From positions 4,342,075 to 4,406,074 of the forward strand of contig CM069446.1 of NCBI GenBank assembly GCA_035610835.1: a DNA stretch of 64,000 nt, read 5' to 3'. The DNA is from Ophiura sarsii (taxonomy: Eukaryota; Echinodermata; Ophiuroidea; Amphilepidida; Ophiuridae). A program made the position numbers and the translations under genes. The notes below the pieces were generated by a model. It was not told where the DNA came from. It did no database searches and was given only the letters and a program-made list of their open reading frames with translations. Positions 45,300 to 58,945 of the stretch are shown in pieces. Every line of letters begins with the position of its first letter. Position 1 is the stretch's first letter.

Positions 45300-46286
45300 G
45301 AACACAAACTTATCATATTATTCGATGGACGTGAACATAAATTGAATCTGCGCTCATTATCACAGTGATAAATATCTAAACAATGTCGCGTTAATGAAAT
45401 GTATTCAATTTAGACACGAATGTCGGTGTATGGATATTAGAGCTAACATCTAACGTTAACGGACCGTTCTAAAACGTGTTTCCTGGTATTTGACAACGCT
45501 CAATTCACCATTAACCCTCGTTGCTTGTTTGATTTACGTTACGTTATTCAAATAAAGGATAGCATCGAATGCATGTAGGGTTGCTGGAAGTTAGGGAGAA
45601 TAACCATGGTCACGTACAGAATATTAGCCAAATATACCAACTTGGAGTGGGGGAAACAATCACTGACACATTACATTCCAGTTGACTGTAATGTTTGAGC
45701 CTAAGTTTGACAGGTTGAATTGGCCATGACGCTAGTATTAGTAAGTTCCACCCAAGAATTACATCCATCCAAACACCATTGACCGCACGCTGGGGGACCT
45801 TGAGTGTGGCAGCGGTGGAACTGTCTTGCCACATGACTTAGCACACGTGGTGACTTTCAGCCAAATTTGGGCTAGTTTTAAAACTAAAATCTGCTCTTCG
45901 GATAATATAACGTGATTTTCTTTCTTCTAAATTTAAACTTTTGTTTTTACAAAATATGATACAGCACTAGTTTCTATGACAAATTGAAGTTAAACGTTGA
46001 GATTTCTTAACACAACAACATTTTTAATAGTAATATATAGGGCTTCTAGTTACACCCAGACTAAAGAGCCTTCAGCCATACTTAGGACAGCGTTGGAAAT
46101 ATTAGCAAGCACGCTGGCAAGACACAGTTGGTGTGAAATAAATCGGATTAATAATAGTGTAGGAGGGGATGATTTATTATCCTGGATAAGCATCAAAGCC
46201 GTGGTCAAGAAAGTTGGATAACATACAGGGAACGGAACCGTAATGAAGGGATAATAAAGCGATAAAACAGGGACACCTACTAGTAA
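45300..46286. repeat. Diverged T-piece end, then unrecognised sequence
   Basis: 45,305-45,560 matches 33,297-33,540 (TATCATATTATTCGATGGAC, then AATATCTAAACRATGTCGCG). From 45,600 to A2 no gene is supported. The frame at 45,610-45,834 has no recognisable domain. Confidence 0.6.
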
Positions 46287-46832
46287 AAACGATGAGAAAT
46301 CCCAACGTGAAGCATCATTAGATTGATGCGAGGACGGATTTTATTCTAGAAGCAAACTCATCAGACCAAATGTTTACCCTTATGAACTGCTTTCAACCTG
46401 AGAAGACAATCCCTTATGAGATTTGTGGGACGAGTTAAAAGTTTAAATTGAATGGATGCAACAACTAGGTCAGACAGGCGGATAAACTGTGTCTCCGGAG
46501 ACGGATTGACTAGACGATGACTTTAGTACGTTTCCGCGCGAATACAGTTTGATACCGATTTACTTTTGGTCCTTGAACAGGTTTAAAACAGACACATCCC
46601 ACAAAGGAATGCGAGCTGAAAGGCCGGAGTGAGATTCGAGGTTTTAACGGAACAGCGACGTTAAGAATCAAGTGGGTTTTTTTGTTTTGTTTTCAAACAT
46701 TTTCTAAGTTTGGTTTAAATACTCCTAACCCTACCACGACTGCACAAGTTGGTACCACCCGGCGTGGAAGTTGTTCGATGAAAAAATGGACCCATGCTAT
46801 ATACGAGGCGAAATATACTGAGCCGAGTAACC

Positions 46833-46911
46833 TTGAGAGCCGTGGTGTAGTGGAATGGAAATGGTCTTTGGTGCTGGAGGTCCGAGATTCAAATCCCGGG
46901 GGATATTTTGG
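46833..46911 (+). mobile_element. tRNA-like SINE head, copy in A2
   Basis: Paralogue of 23,577-23,655. Box A reads TGGTGTAGTGGAATGG; box B is GATTCAAATCC (46886-46896), one base from consensus. Confidence 0.65.
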
Positions 46912-47974
46912 TCAATTTTCCACGTTGAAAAAAAAAATGAAAAAAGTGGAAGGTAGAGTTAGGGTTAATATTACTGAATTAAACGAATTGCTTATACGTG
47001 CAGAGAACAATTGTGTCTTTGCAGTACAGGTTGTAAACAGTATGTCATCAAATGATAAATAGTTAAAAATGTATACTATCATTTTTTTTTACGCTAGCAT
47101 GTGTTTTTAAAATATGCTTTTTACAGATTTGCAGATTTGAAATCATCATTTTGCTTTGGTACTTTTACACTTTTAAAAACTTTGTTATTTTCATTATTAT
47201 TACCATTGACATCTAATATTATGATGACTATTAAAATCGTAACGTCATTTTCCCTTAATTACGGCAAGATTGTCCATAATGGTACATTATTTTTTTAAAC
47301 AGTTCAAACACATCGTAGACATTGACATAATTTGAATAGTAAACAACTTGTAAACTTATAGGTCAAGGTTTTCAGACAGTGACTGATGGCGTAAAGCAAA
47401 ATGTTATCTACAATTTTTAAAATTGAAATCAAGATTAAGTGGGAGTCCTTTAATAGGAACATTAGTCAATATTGTATTTTGTGGCATTAGGTATAAACTC
47501 CAAACTGATATTAATCTCTACGGGTAATAGTCTTTTCAAGCCTTGAATGGGAAATTAATATTTTACTAGATTTCAAGAGCCATACACATTTAGTCCATCC
47601 ATCTGACTAAGGGTCTTTATTGTTACCATATATCCTGAGTAGTCTCAGATATATCTTTGTTGTTTTATTGCACAGCAATTTTCATTGCTTGTCCCAGTGC
47701 ATTTCCGTTTGTTTTTGTTTTGTTTTGTTATTTATCTGTTTTATCGTGTTATTCTCCCTTGTTATTACCTGTTTCCCCACACCCTGTTGGTAAATCTTGC
47801 TTTTACTCATACCATCCATCTGAGTTATCTGATAAGTGTAGTAGACGTCTCTCACAATGATGCATGCGGTTGAACATTATGTCAATGTAAAGGGACTTAG
47901 GCCTTGACCGAATTTAAAGCAATGTGTTGCAACCATAAACACCAATACTGCATTGCTCCAAGATTTTGTAAGTG

Positions 47975-48257
47975 ATAATACACCTATCAGTTGTAAGACG
48001 CACTATACGACCCCGGGAGAGGTGCGTCGTGGGTGCGTCGTTTACCAATAATTCTTGACGGAGGGTACGTCAGTGGCAGCCTTTGGTCCGTCAAAAAAAT
48101 GACGGAGGGTGCGTAAAGGTCCGTCACTTTACATGGGTGCGAATGGGCTGATAGTTGACTGAGGGTGCGTATTTGGATGGCAATGGTCCGTCGTTTTTTT
48201 GACACAGGCTGCGTCATGGTACATGAGAAGTTGACGCACCTCGGTAAAGTGACGCAC
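47975..48257. mobile_element. A2-only insertion with GGTGCGTC subterminal repeats
   Basis: Compared with A1 (CTCCAAGATATTG ... AGTCCAACGTTA) a GC-richer segment intervenes. GACGCAC and GTGCGTC occur many times, inverted between the two ends: GGTGCGTCGTGGGTGCGTCG on the left, GACGCACC...GACGCACC on the right, with further GACGGAGGGTGCGT copies inside. About ten bases of A1 are missing at the junction. Non-coding, and the superfamily is unknown. Confidence 0.7.
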
Positions 48258-50289
48258 CAGTCCAACGTTAAATTATATAGCCTAAAATCTAATAAAAGCG
48301 TGATGAAGAAATATTAAAGGAAGAACTTTCTGTTACTTAAAGCGATAGATACAACAGTGTTTGGACTACGCACATTGCAGACCAACCAAACCTATCAATT
48401 GCATCCCCAAAGAAAAGCATTCGGTAATAAGAACTCGGGTAGATTCGGATTACACACCAGACTGGAATGATGACGCCGTGTTTCTGGACATTTGCCGTTT
48501 AACCTACTTTTTCATGCACAACAGCCATTTTAGACTGACACAGAACTTTCGTTACGTCATGCAATAACAGTTTTCTATAAAGTTCACCAACCTATACTCT
48601 TATAATTTAAAGTAAGATTGTTAAGCATTCATTCAGCATGTCTTGGGTCTAACCAACATTCACCTTTGAACCTTAATCAGTCAATTGTATAACTATGAGG
48701 CATTCATGTTTAATCTTAAGATGTTGGTATGTGGATAATTTAACACATACGTTGTAATGAAGGTACGTTTATTTTCCATAGCAATTATCTGATGTTTTGA
48801 GGGTGGTTGCTTAATATGAATAACGAACGACATCCCAGCAAACAGATCGTTATAAAACGTTCGTAGGCTTTTATTTTTTTTATTTTTTATAACGTCTTTA
48901 TAACTTGATAGTTTTGCTTGGATACAGCACTGTAGTTGACTCATTGCGCTATTTGCAATGTTTATCTTTTTTTACCACAATAAAAGTTAAATACAATGGA
49001 TCGACTATCCACACTAACGTAATGTCAGTACAATTGACATTGTTCCATGTCATTATGAAAAAGAATGCAGCATAGGCTAATAATAGTGAATAAGGAGACG
49101 TATCGGAAAGGCAACATTCTTTTCCGGATTGGATGTAATAAGACACTTGTTATTACTTTCCTTCTACTTCATCACGAACAGAACCTATTCTCAGTGGCGT
49201 GGAAGGAATGTAACTGTTCGAGGATTTCTCTCTGTCATTGAAATGTCCATGAGTATGTAATTAAAAGTAAACACGGGACACTATAAACACACTATCCTAA
49301 AAGTGCTATTTAAGATGTGCAAGCACGTCTGACAAGATGCGTTCGGGCAAGTTGGCTCATTAATTTCCCAAAAGAGTATAGTTTGCAGCGCTATGAGCAC
49401 TTTCATGCAAACACATGTTATGCCTTATCGACCTATACAATGGAATCCGCACAAGTCAATCAAGTTTTATTGATGTTTTACTATAGGATATTCATAAATC
49501 CAAGCCAATACCGATTGTTTAAACAGCGTTCTATCACGGAATAGTTTCATCAGGAATTCAGAAGAATAAATACCCAACGAGTACAAGGCTGGAGTCTTGT
49601 ATGGAATTCCCTGCGCCAACTGCACACAATTCAGGGGCTTGAGCACTAGTAATATAAGGTATTGATAGATGTTTTTTGGCTCTTTAGAATGTTTAGAACA
49701 TACTGCCTACATAAAAATGCGTCCTAAAGGACCGGATGGAGATTCGAGATTTTTACGTTACAATTCCTGAAGTAAAATACGAATTACTTATTAGTGCAGA
49801 AACGAATCGTGTCTTTGTAGTACAGGTTGTTTAAACAGTGTGTCAACAAATGAACATTTATACTATTTTCTAAAACGCTAGCAGGTGTTTTATCTTTGAA
49901 ATCTGATATTAGGACGACTATTAAAACACAAATCGAATTACGGCGAAAGTTTCTAGAAAGGCACATTATTTTTTTAAAACGTTCAAAGTGACATCGTAGA
50001 CATTGACACCATTTGAATACAAAATAACTTGTAGATTTATTTTGTCATGGTATTCAGACAGTGACTGATGGCGTAAAACAAAAGGTTGTCTATGTTTATA
50101 ACTCAAGATTATAAGTGGCATATTTTTGATAGGAACATTAGTCAATAGTGTTCCCTAGCATTAGGTAAGCTCCAAACGGATATTATCTCTACGGGTAATA
50201 GTCTTTGTAATCCTAGAATGGAAACATTTTGGTGATATTTTACCAGATTTCATGAGCCATACACATTTCGGCCATCCTTCTGAGTTAAC

Positions 50290-51440
50290 TGATAAGTGCA
50301 GTAGACGTCTTCCAGACTGGTACCTGCGTTTGGACATGTGTCAATGTGAAGTGACTTAGGCCCAGCGTCCGAATTAATTTTAAAAATCTGGTTTCCCGCC
50401 GGGCAACCTAGCAGGAAATTAGGGTTGCCCGTATTTTATGTGTTTATAATGTTTAACTTAGTAATCTACACCCAATGCGATTATGCGTTGCGCTAGAAGT
50501 TACAGTTGTGATACTGTACACAATTATGACAGTAATTTAAAACATGAATATGTTACTAATAAATAGGATAAAATATGTACTAATCAGGCCCAAATCAGAT
50601 CATGGAAGTACAATGATATATTGATATTTTCCGTATAAAATTTGGATTATATAATTATTATTTAGCTGAATTGGTTTCATTCACAGTTCTGTAAAATATT
50701 TTAATTCATGTGTTAACTTCTAGTAAGATTGTTGGTTGCCCGAGTAAATGTTGGTTGCCCGATGCTAATTTTGGTGGTCCCCACTTAATGCGAACGCTGC
50801 TTAGGCCTTGGTCGTATTTAAAGGAATGTGCTGCAACCATCGACATCAATAATGCATTGCCGTGTGAGCTCCAAGATTGTGTTGAACTTATAAAGTCCAA
50901 CGTTACATCATATACACCCGATTGAGCCCAAGTTAGAGTAAGGATCTTTGTTCTATAGCCTAAAATCTAATAAAAGCGTGATGCAGAAATATTAAAGGAA
51001 GAACTCTCTGTTACTTAAAGAGAGAGATACAAAAGTGTTTAGACTACGCACATATTACAGACCAACCAAAATTATCAATTGCATCCCCAATGACAGACAG
51101 CATTCGGTAATGAGAACTCGGGCAGATTAGGATTACACACCAGACTCGATTGATGACGCCGTTTAACCTACTTTTGTATGCAAAACAGCTATCTGAGACT
51201 GACATGAAACTTTTGTTACGTCATGCAATAACAGTTTTCTATAAAGTTCACCAACCTATACTCTTATAATTTAAAGTAAGATTGTTAAGCAGGCGTTCAA
51301 CATGTCTTGGTCTAACCAACACTCACCATTGCATCTTAATCAATAAATGGTATGACAATGAAGCATTCATGTTTAATCTTAAGATGTTGGTATGTGGATA
51401 ATGTAACACATAAGTTGTAATGATGGTACGCTGATTTCCC
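50290..51440. repeat. Second S-type copy within A2
   Basis: 50,810-51,430 repeats the S block of 24,410-25,300 and 47,890-48,770 (shared TATAGCCTAAAATCTAATAA, and the TGATGACGCCGT...TTTAACCTACTTT stretch). It has more small deletions than the other copies. The intervening 50,360-50,800 is unrelated and holds GGTTGCCCG three times. Confidence 0.75.
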
Positions 51441-52616
51441 ATGCGAAATAAGTCAATCCTCGTCATTATGGTAAATTTTTCAAAATGATGTAATATACTA
51501 ATAAATACTAACTGTGACAACATTTATATGATATATGGGTTATCATATCAGTATGAATGCAATTCAGTTAGTATAACACTATCCAAGGTACTTGATGATA
51601 TCAGATTCTTTTCTGCAGAATAAACATCCTTTTGGGGTGACATTTTCAATGCTCTGTTTATCTAACACCTCAGTCCGCATACCAGGTATTATGTCTTTCG
51701 CGCCTAAACAAGGCATCGCTCTAGTTGTATTGTTTACTTCGATTTATAAATATGTCCATACGTTCAGGAACCCCAAACTGTTAAATTGACTTGAAACTTA
51801 TTGTTTCAAAATTGCATGCGTTACAGAGAGTTAAAATCAAATGCAGTTCGATGGATGCGACAGAAACTGAAAGCGCTGCGGTGCAGCCTCAACATTGCAC
51901 TAATACCGTCCGTGTGTCCGTTTGTCCGTAAATAAATTTCACAAATCAAGAGTTATTTTCAAAATGTTGATGACATGCATCAGTCTATAGTTATGTATGT
52001 GATGTTAGCGACAGAGATCTTATAAGAGAGATGTGTTTAACATTTTACTTGACATCTAGAAGAAAACGAAATAAAACAAACATTGTTCTTTTTTTAGGAA
52101 ACATTTCATGCTTCCACTAAAGGTAGTATGACTTGAATACATTGTACTTTCCCCTGCCATGAATCAATTACACAGACGAAACATTGCCTTGTTGTAAAAA
52201 TATGTTAATGTACTTTATTCTTTCACATACTCAATGCATTATGTAACATTAACAAATGTGTGTAACAACAAACAGTTGATTAATTGCTTTTTAAGAAAAA
52301 GGGAAAAAAATAAGTTTTGGGTTTGAGTGTTGCTTCTGTAAGAATCAAATGTTTGGAGAGGTACAGCTCTCAATGACCGGTATTCTTATATTTGCATTAA
52401 TCAGAATTCAATGCATAGGCCTATGCGTATGCATTTGGATATCTATCATTCCTTACTACATCCTTAAACTGTCACGCGTGATTTCTATGGAGACCTGATG
52501 AGATTAATCTTAGTGTGAATCTTGTGAGAGCTCCGAACGAATTATAAAATATGTAGAATGAATACAGTCTAAATATAGCTGATTTGCCGAGAGAAACTAG
52601 AAATTATTTATATAAT
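51441..52616. other. No gene recognised
   Basis: AT-rich A2-only sequence. 52,465-52,590 is the diverged partner of the repeat at the start of the window. The frame at 51,592-51,789 has no recognisable domain. Confidence 0.4.
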
Positions 52617-52617
52617 A

Positions 52618-52700
52618 TTGAATGGCTTTGAGTGTGATACAAGTATTTATTGCTCAAATCGAAGATATATTCTTGTATCACACAAAAATAAGCCATCCAA
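52618..52700. mobile_element. 83-bp TA-flanked mini-MITE
   Basis: TTGAATGGCTT and AAGCCATCCAA at the tips, with TGTGATACAAG/CTTGTATCACA inside, flanked by TA (52616-52617, 52701-52702). A hairpin derivative, probably mariner-type. Confidence 0.65.
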
Positions 52701-52819
52701 TACTATTATTATTATTCATAGCTACTGTTTTGATATAGCCTGCAAATTCATCATACCGAACTGATCCTAATCTCAACGAGATTGAAACGCCGATCTCAAA
52801 TATGTTTCTGTGTCGCACA

Positions 52820-52930
52820 ACATGTTGTGAATGTCCTTTGCATTCGGGTCGGGTACTTTAGGTGCGCAATATTCAATACGTAGTTTTAATACACGTTTTG
52901 AGAGCCTTATATCATGTATATAAATGACAA
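52820..52930 (+). pseudogene. LINE tail remnant, A2 copy
   Basis: Encodes only the final YSIRSFNTRFESLI helix that also ends the A1 LINE fragment. The upstream part is replaced by other repeat sequence. Confidence 0.6.
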
Positions 52931-53994
52931 TAAATAATATCATGATAATAACACTCCTTAAAGGAATCACTGAATTACATGTACCTACGTAAATTAATTT
53001 GGCCATCCAGAGAAATGGACGCATACACAAGACAAAGTAGCGTAGATGTGTATGGAAGACTGTACTGTACCATAATTGTTCATCTATCACCTATTGAAGA
53101 TCCGAAGCTTATTTTTAACATATAAATAAAATGGCTAAGAAACATGTTGACCAATATTTTGTGGATCGTATAATCTTGTACTGGGCAATAGTAGAAGTTA
53201 ACAATTGAAGTCCTCGGATGAAATTTTACAGGACGTATCGAACAGTACGAACGAATACAATCGTTATCCTATACCAGGACACTCCGTCAACCGTCTCACA
53301 CCGGGACATAAAGTGTAAAAATCTGACTACCTGAGTATTGTAGCGAACAAACAAATTTCCGCCGGTCAATGATTGCGCCGCCAGCCGCCAGCGACATACA
53401 CGTGGCGCCCGTCAATGATTTAGTTTCCTGAATTTAATTTTCAATATGGGAATTTTATGTATAGGAGGGGGGCACAGGGGAACATGAAATGTATAACTAA
53501 CATACATAATGATAAGTGGGCAAATTTGAACATAAGTGTTAGTGTAAGTTTTGGGGTTCGTGTTTGGGCAATACAAATACAATCAATATGCCGCAGTATA
53601 CGTTGGCTACACGTGTTTCGTGTCAAACATTTTCAGATCTTCCACATACTATTAAATCCTGGAAAATAAGTGGATTGATTGGACTTTATACAATATATTG
53701 TCAGTGGTATTCCATAGTGACGTATAGTGTGTATGACACTATTTAATTTATTGATTTCCCATTAACCAATTTGCAGCTAGGTTATTGTCTGTTATTACCT
53801 CAATAAATCTTAATATAATGTAAAAGCTGAATGCAAACTGCTTATCCACAAAAATAGCCTGTGTAAGTAAATGTAATAAATATAAGAGGACCTGACGTTT
53901 CGATTCTAACAGAATCTTTATCGAAGGTAAAATAAATCTTACTACAATTATCGTGACTTTCCACTCCAACGTATAATGTCAGTGCAATAAACAT

Positions 53995-54870
53995 CGTTTC
54001 ATGTCATTATGAAAAAGAGAATGCAACCCGGCTAATAACAGTAGATAATGAGACGTAACGGAAAAGGCAACATTCGTTTCCGGATTTCATGTTGTAAGAC
54101 ACATGTTATGAGATATACTGTCCTTCTATTTCGTTACGAACAGAACATGGCGCGGAAGGAATGTAACTGTCTGAGGATTTCTCTCTGTCAATGAAATGTC
54201 CATAAGTATGTAATTAAAAGTGAACACGGGACACTATAAACACACTATCCTTTGTAAGTGCTATTCAATATGTGCAAGCACGACTGACAAGATGTGTTCG
54301 TGCGAGTTTACTCATTCATTTCCCAAAAGAGTATAGTTTTCAGTGCCATGAAAACTTGTATGCAAACAAATGTTACGCCTTATAGAACTATTAAGGGAAT
54401 CCCCTCAAGTCAGTCAAGTTTTATTGATGTTTTACTATAAGATATTCATAAATACAAACCAATATCGATTGTTTAAACAGCGTGCTATCACGGAATAGTT
54501 CTATCAGGAAATCAAAAGAACAACTACATAGCGAGCACAAGGATGGATTATTGTATGATATTCCCTTTTACATTTGTAAAACAGGTAGAAAATACGGCGC
54601 GCGCAAGAAAGAACATAACACTGAAGTTGAAAATGGAGGCGAGAAACTTTACTCGGTCCGCAAGAAAGGAGTCCTAAAGCTCACGAGTTAAAATCCTCAA
54701 TAGCTGAACACGCAGTAAAATAAAACCACATCATTAAATGGGAAGACGCCAAGTTATGATAATTGCCAGAGATGATACAATAAATACTAGATATGGATAC
54801 GCGAATCAATGTGTTTACGGAGGAGAGGCGGCACAGACGAACAAAAGCACTATTACGAAGTAGTCCCGAG
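53995..54870 (+). pseudogene. H piece plus Penelope-like GIY-YIG fragment, A2 copy
   Basis: Here the H piece runs directly into the GIY-YIG fragment, unlike A1 where about 0.7 kb is lost. From 54,482 the frame reads HKDGLLYDIPFYICKTGRKY: eight codons between the two motif halves present in A1 are missing. The later R..EH and the tail are retained with stops. Both copies are dead. Confidence 0.75.
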
Positions 54871-56491
54871 GGCGTCATCATTAACATCTGATAACGTCTT
54901 CAAGAGACAATCTAGAAACACCAGCTCTGGATCAAACACAATCAATAGGAAGACAACACATTAGTTGTCGTACCCGTATGGCCGGAAAATTAGTAAGTTT
55001 CCCTTTTGGAATTAATTTGTCAACGAAAATGCATACAACGTTCTATCACGATAATGCGTTCTGTATCTTCTTCCCTATATATATATAATGTATTTTGAAA
55101 CGGGAGTTGTCAGAACGAAAATATCGTAATTAAAATTACTGTAGAGTTGCCACTTTTTAAAATATTTTTGATTACAGCAAGCAGACATAACTCTTGATCA
55201 TGTTGATGGAAAGGGGCGATGCCAGTGATGTGATTAGAAGAATATATATATGTATCTATTCGCCTGAAGATTGGACAACATGACCGTATGGGATTTTCCA
55301 TGAAACTCAGAGTAGCGATAATATTCCGAAAGGTCTATACCTCTGAATTTTTATATATGTATATATATATACATAGTAGTTACCAAATATATATATATAT
55401 AATTATGTACTTTGAAAAAACGCTTAAATGTTTATATCTCAGGCATAAATATCGTTTGAATAAATGCACTCTTTGTCCCTCTCTCAAATGACTCACTTTA
55501 TCGTATTTTGCCACAATACGATAAACATTATAAAGTGAGTCATTTGAGACTTGTGTAGTCGAAGCCGTACCATTGGAGACCAAGTGCGATGCTAATCCCA
55601 GTCCGAATTCTAGTCCATACTATCCAACTACGCTAGCGAGTCAGAGTCCAGCAATACAAAATTGCAACCAACAATTGCAACGTTTACAGATGTTTAACAT
55701 TAGCAAAATAATAGCTAATTAAACCACGGAAATATGTTCGATCTGCTATATTTATTCTCCAACATCTTATAATTCACAGTTCTAGTAGGGGGATTATTTC
55801 CACACCTAAAAGCATTGAACTTTATGAAAAATATATTTTCTTCAAAATGTCCTATTCACATCATAAATATCCACCCAAAGGACCAGGTTTGTGACGCGCC
55901 AATGCCAATAACCTCATTATATTCTAATATAAGACGGATTAAAGCCTACTTTAAGACATTAAGGGAGGAAGCGGCAGTGTCACCCGAGGTTACGAAGTTG
56001 CAGCTTTATTATTGAAGCCATTGATTTAACTTTTGATATTATAGTTATAATTACGTTTTGGTTGGCTACGTGTATTTGTTTAGACATTTCTTAGAACTAT
56101 AACTACGTCTTCACAGAGTATTACATTGAAAAGTGCTTACCAGTATCGGAATATAAATATATCTAATCGGGTTCCGTTGTGTTACTCCGGAAACAGAGAC
56201 ATGACTCTGTCTCATCTGGGACTCAATTTACCATACACAAACAACATTCTGATATAAAACCGCTTCCTCAGCTATTCAAACCATCTCAAAACTCCTAAAC
56301 TAATAATGTATTTCTGAATATTTCTCATTTGTTGACATGCAATAGTGTATTGTTTTCACTGCTATCATAAAAAAGTGTTTGCATTGTTATATTTAATTAT
56401 AAAAACGATTTTAACAAGGAAATAATTGAATGTTTTGTGATAAATAGCGGCCCTGTATTATAGCAGCATGTAGATGGATATTGGGCTCCAT

Positions 56492-56800
56492 ACTGTTTTG
56501 GGGCGGAGGCAACGGCCTCGCCTCTATTAGGGTTGGCTTTTGACATTTTGGGAAACCGGCATCTTACCCACTGTTTACGTCTCACGTATGTCACAATACA
56601 TAAAAAAACCAGTCATTTTCTTTAGCACATACAAATCAGCAATGAATCTATTGACCTTTTTGCAGTTAAAACCAGGAATTCATGTTATATTGATAAATAA
56701 AACTTATGACATAACCACTCTATGTGTTACCTACATCACACTCTGCTATCTGTTTTCTTCAAATTTTTATGACCGCCCCTTTTCCTTTTTAAAGGAATTT
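56492..56800. other. A2-only insertion of about 0.3 kb
   Basis: A1 reads GGCTCCATAATATTGTTAATGAC (32,898-32,920); in A2 the two halves are separated by this segment beginning CTGTTTTGGGGCGGAGGC. It has the small palindrome GAGGCAACGGCCTC. TIRs or tails are not evident. It brings a long frame into being (56,540-56,995) that has no recognisable domain. Confidence 0.65.
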
Positions 56801-58244
56801 TTATTAATGACTAATTTAGATACATTTCTAGAGCCAATGTTGCCGAGTTCTGTAGAGTTCGAGATCCTCACACTCCTTTCATTTGTTTTTACTTCCCTTC
56901 AATTGTCACATTACCGCCTTTTGGGCGATAACATGATATCATCGAAGATGGTGGGTAAGGTTATAGAAGTTATAGCCAGAGAAACAGCGTATTAAAAACG
57001 CAGAACAGGGAAATGATGAAGCAGAAACCGACCCCTAAACAGAGAGACCAGACCGGCTTGTTCTTGTAATTTACCAACACTGAATTAATCAAAATGATCA
57101 AGCACTTCCCGACCTTAGGCAACCCAGTGGTTTGAAGATGTTGAACCTGTTTGCCATTAAACATAACAACTAGACCAGAAAAATGATCATATTATTCGAT
57201 GGACGTGAAGATAAATTGAATTTATACTCATAATCACACAGATAAATATCTAAACGATGTCGCGCTAATGGGACATTAATTCAATTTATCACGAATCTAG
57301 GTACGTGGAAATTTTAGAGCCAACACTTTACGCAAACGGATCGTTTGAAACGTGCTTGCTGGTGGTTAAACATTGCCCATAGTTTCGCATAACGTGTTAA
57401 TCAAATAACAGATAGCGTCGTTGTCTCGATCAAACGACTGGACACGAGTAGGACGAAATGCAGTCTCGATTTATTCCGTACATTGTATAAGCTATTAGGA
57501 TGACCGATATGGCCACTATTCTCGTGCGTAATTAAACTAAACACGCTTTTAACTGTGACTTTAAACACATCGTTTGTCTATACGCAAGTCTCGAAAAATA
57601 GTTTAATTTAAACACGCGTCTGACTCACTGAAAAGTATCTTACTTTAAACATGAGTATGGATTAGTTTAACAATTTGGTATGCTTAATTGAAGCAATTTG
57701 AATTTTTGATCCCCAGTATGGCAGCCATTTTGGAATTGGCCATTATGGCGGTACCAAAGGGCTCAAATGTTGGCATCCATCAAAAATTAAAAGAGTATTG
57801 TATGAGCAACATATGGGCCAAATCTGGTGCTTTTAGAAGAATTTGAACCAAATATCCCTTAGCCCCCAACTAGTAGCGACAACTCACTGGTCGATACTAT
57901 GACGAGGTTTGGAGATGCTTCAATTGAACAATGCAACCCATACACACCCCTGTCACACTGCCCGCGTGTTAAAATCCCAAGTGTTAAAATGCAAACTGCA
58001 CTTTGTTCTATCCTTTTCTATGTCGGGTTTTTAATTATTAACCGATCTTAATGAATGATGTATCAAGTTAAAGAGGAGAAATTCCTTCACAACTTTATTC
58101 TTAATATTTTTATGTAGGACCTACAGTTTTGGAGTTAAGAGTATATTTATTACCTGGCCAGTTACTTTATTTTGAGGACTGTATATGAAATTCGTTTACA
58201 TTTTTATAATGTTCCATCGATATGCAATAGCGAACAATGTTATG

Positions 58245-58640
58245 GGGCCCTCACATGTATCCGTGTGAGCTGAGCGGCCCCTTACCGTGTGAAAAATGGG
58301 TGCGGACGGCGGCACACACGGTGGGCCGTTTCCCGTCCGTTGAACACGTTCAGGGGACTTTGCCGGCCACCGGAGTTTTGAACATGCTCAAAACTCCTGG
58401 CGGGTGAGTAAAAGCGGCGGCGAACGATGAGAGCCCGGTATGAAGACGGTATAAGGACGGCGCGCCCGTTCGCACCCGTTTCGCATCCGTTTCGCACCCG
58501 TTTCGCGCCCATTCGCAGGGCGGTGATGGACGGTGGTGGACGTCGACCATCTTAGCGACGGACTGCGAATGGCCGCATGCAGCCTGGTAACCGTTCGCGG
58601 AACGGACTCTCAGCAGGCATGTTGCAACTCTTTAAATGTA
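58245..58640. repeat. CpG-rich island with internal CGTTTCGCACC repeats
   Basis: Strikingly GC- and CpG-rich against AT-rich flanks. It starts at the point where A2 similarity ends (GGGGCCCTCACATG...GCGGCCCC) and contains CGTTTCGCATC/CGTTTCGCACC/CGTTTCGCGCC units at 58,476-58,507 and repeated GGACGG. Several open frames arise from composition. It may be a non-autonomous element; I see no clear TIR pair. A CpG-island promoter is the alternative, but no gene follows. Confidence 0.5.
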
Positions 58641-58945
58641 AAAGAGCTAAAACTCACTCTTTCGAGAGCTCTAGGAGGGACAGCTCTTTTTTTTTGGAGT
58701 GAAGTTCACTCTTAAAAGAGCGATTTTCACTCTAAAAAGAGACATGTTTTTCAAATAGTGTTTAATAAAATTTCATATTATTGTATAGATGAAATTGAAT
58801 ACATGGAAATAATATGTGCTGTTATTCTTTGAATTGCAGTTGAAGGATTGAGCTATTGTTATGTCAAAAATATTCATAAAATATTTAATATTTGACTGGC
58901 ATGGTAGTCATTTTGACGATGACTTTTGCTGCAGTTAAATTGTAA
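58641..58945. repeat. Small inverted AGAGCT/ACTCTT repeats, no gene
   Basis: 58,625-58,745 contains AAAGAGCT, AGAGCTCT, ACTCTTAAAAGAG and ACTCTAAAAAGAG in quick succession, then AT-rich sequence without features. Confidence 0.5.

Larger units (their letters stand above)
46287..58240. repeat. Large duplicated block, copy A2
   Basis: Counterpart of A1 (23,036-38,460), ending where ATATGCAATAGCGAAC is followed by different sequence. A2-only parts include 47,975-48,257, 50,190-52,815 (which contains a further S copy), 53,706-54,418 (deleted in A1) and 56,492-56,800. A2 supplies empty sites for the A1 insertions at 26.2, 30.9 and 34.0 kb. Confidence 0.9.

Noticed and set aside
56540..56995. 151-residue plus-strand frame in A2
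   Set aside because: Created by an A2-only insertion joined to T-piece sequence; A1 does not keep it and no domain is seen.
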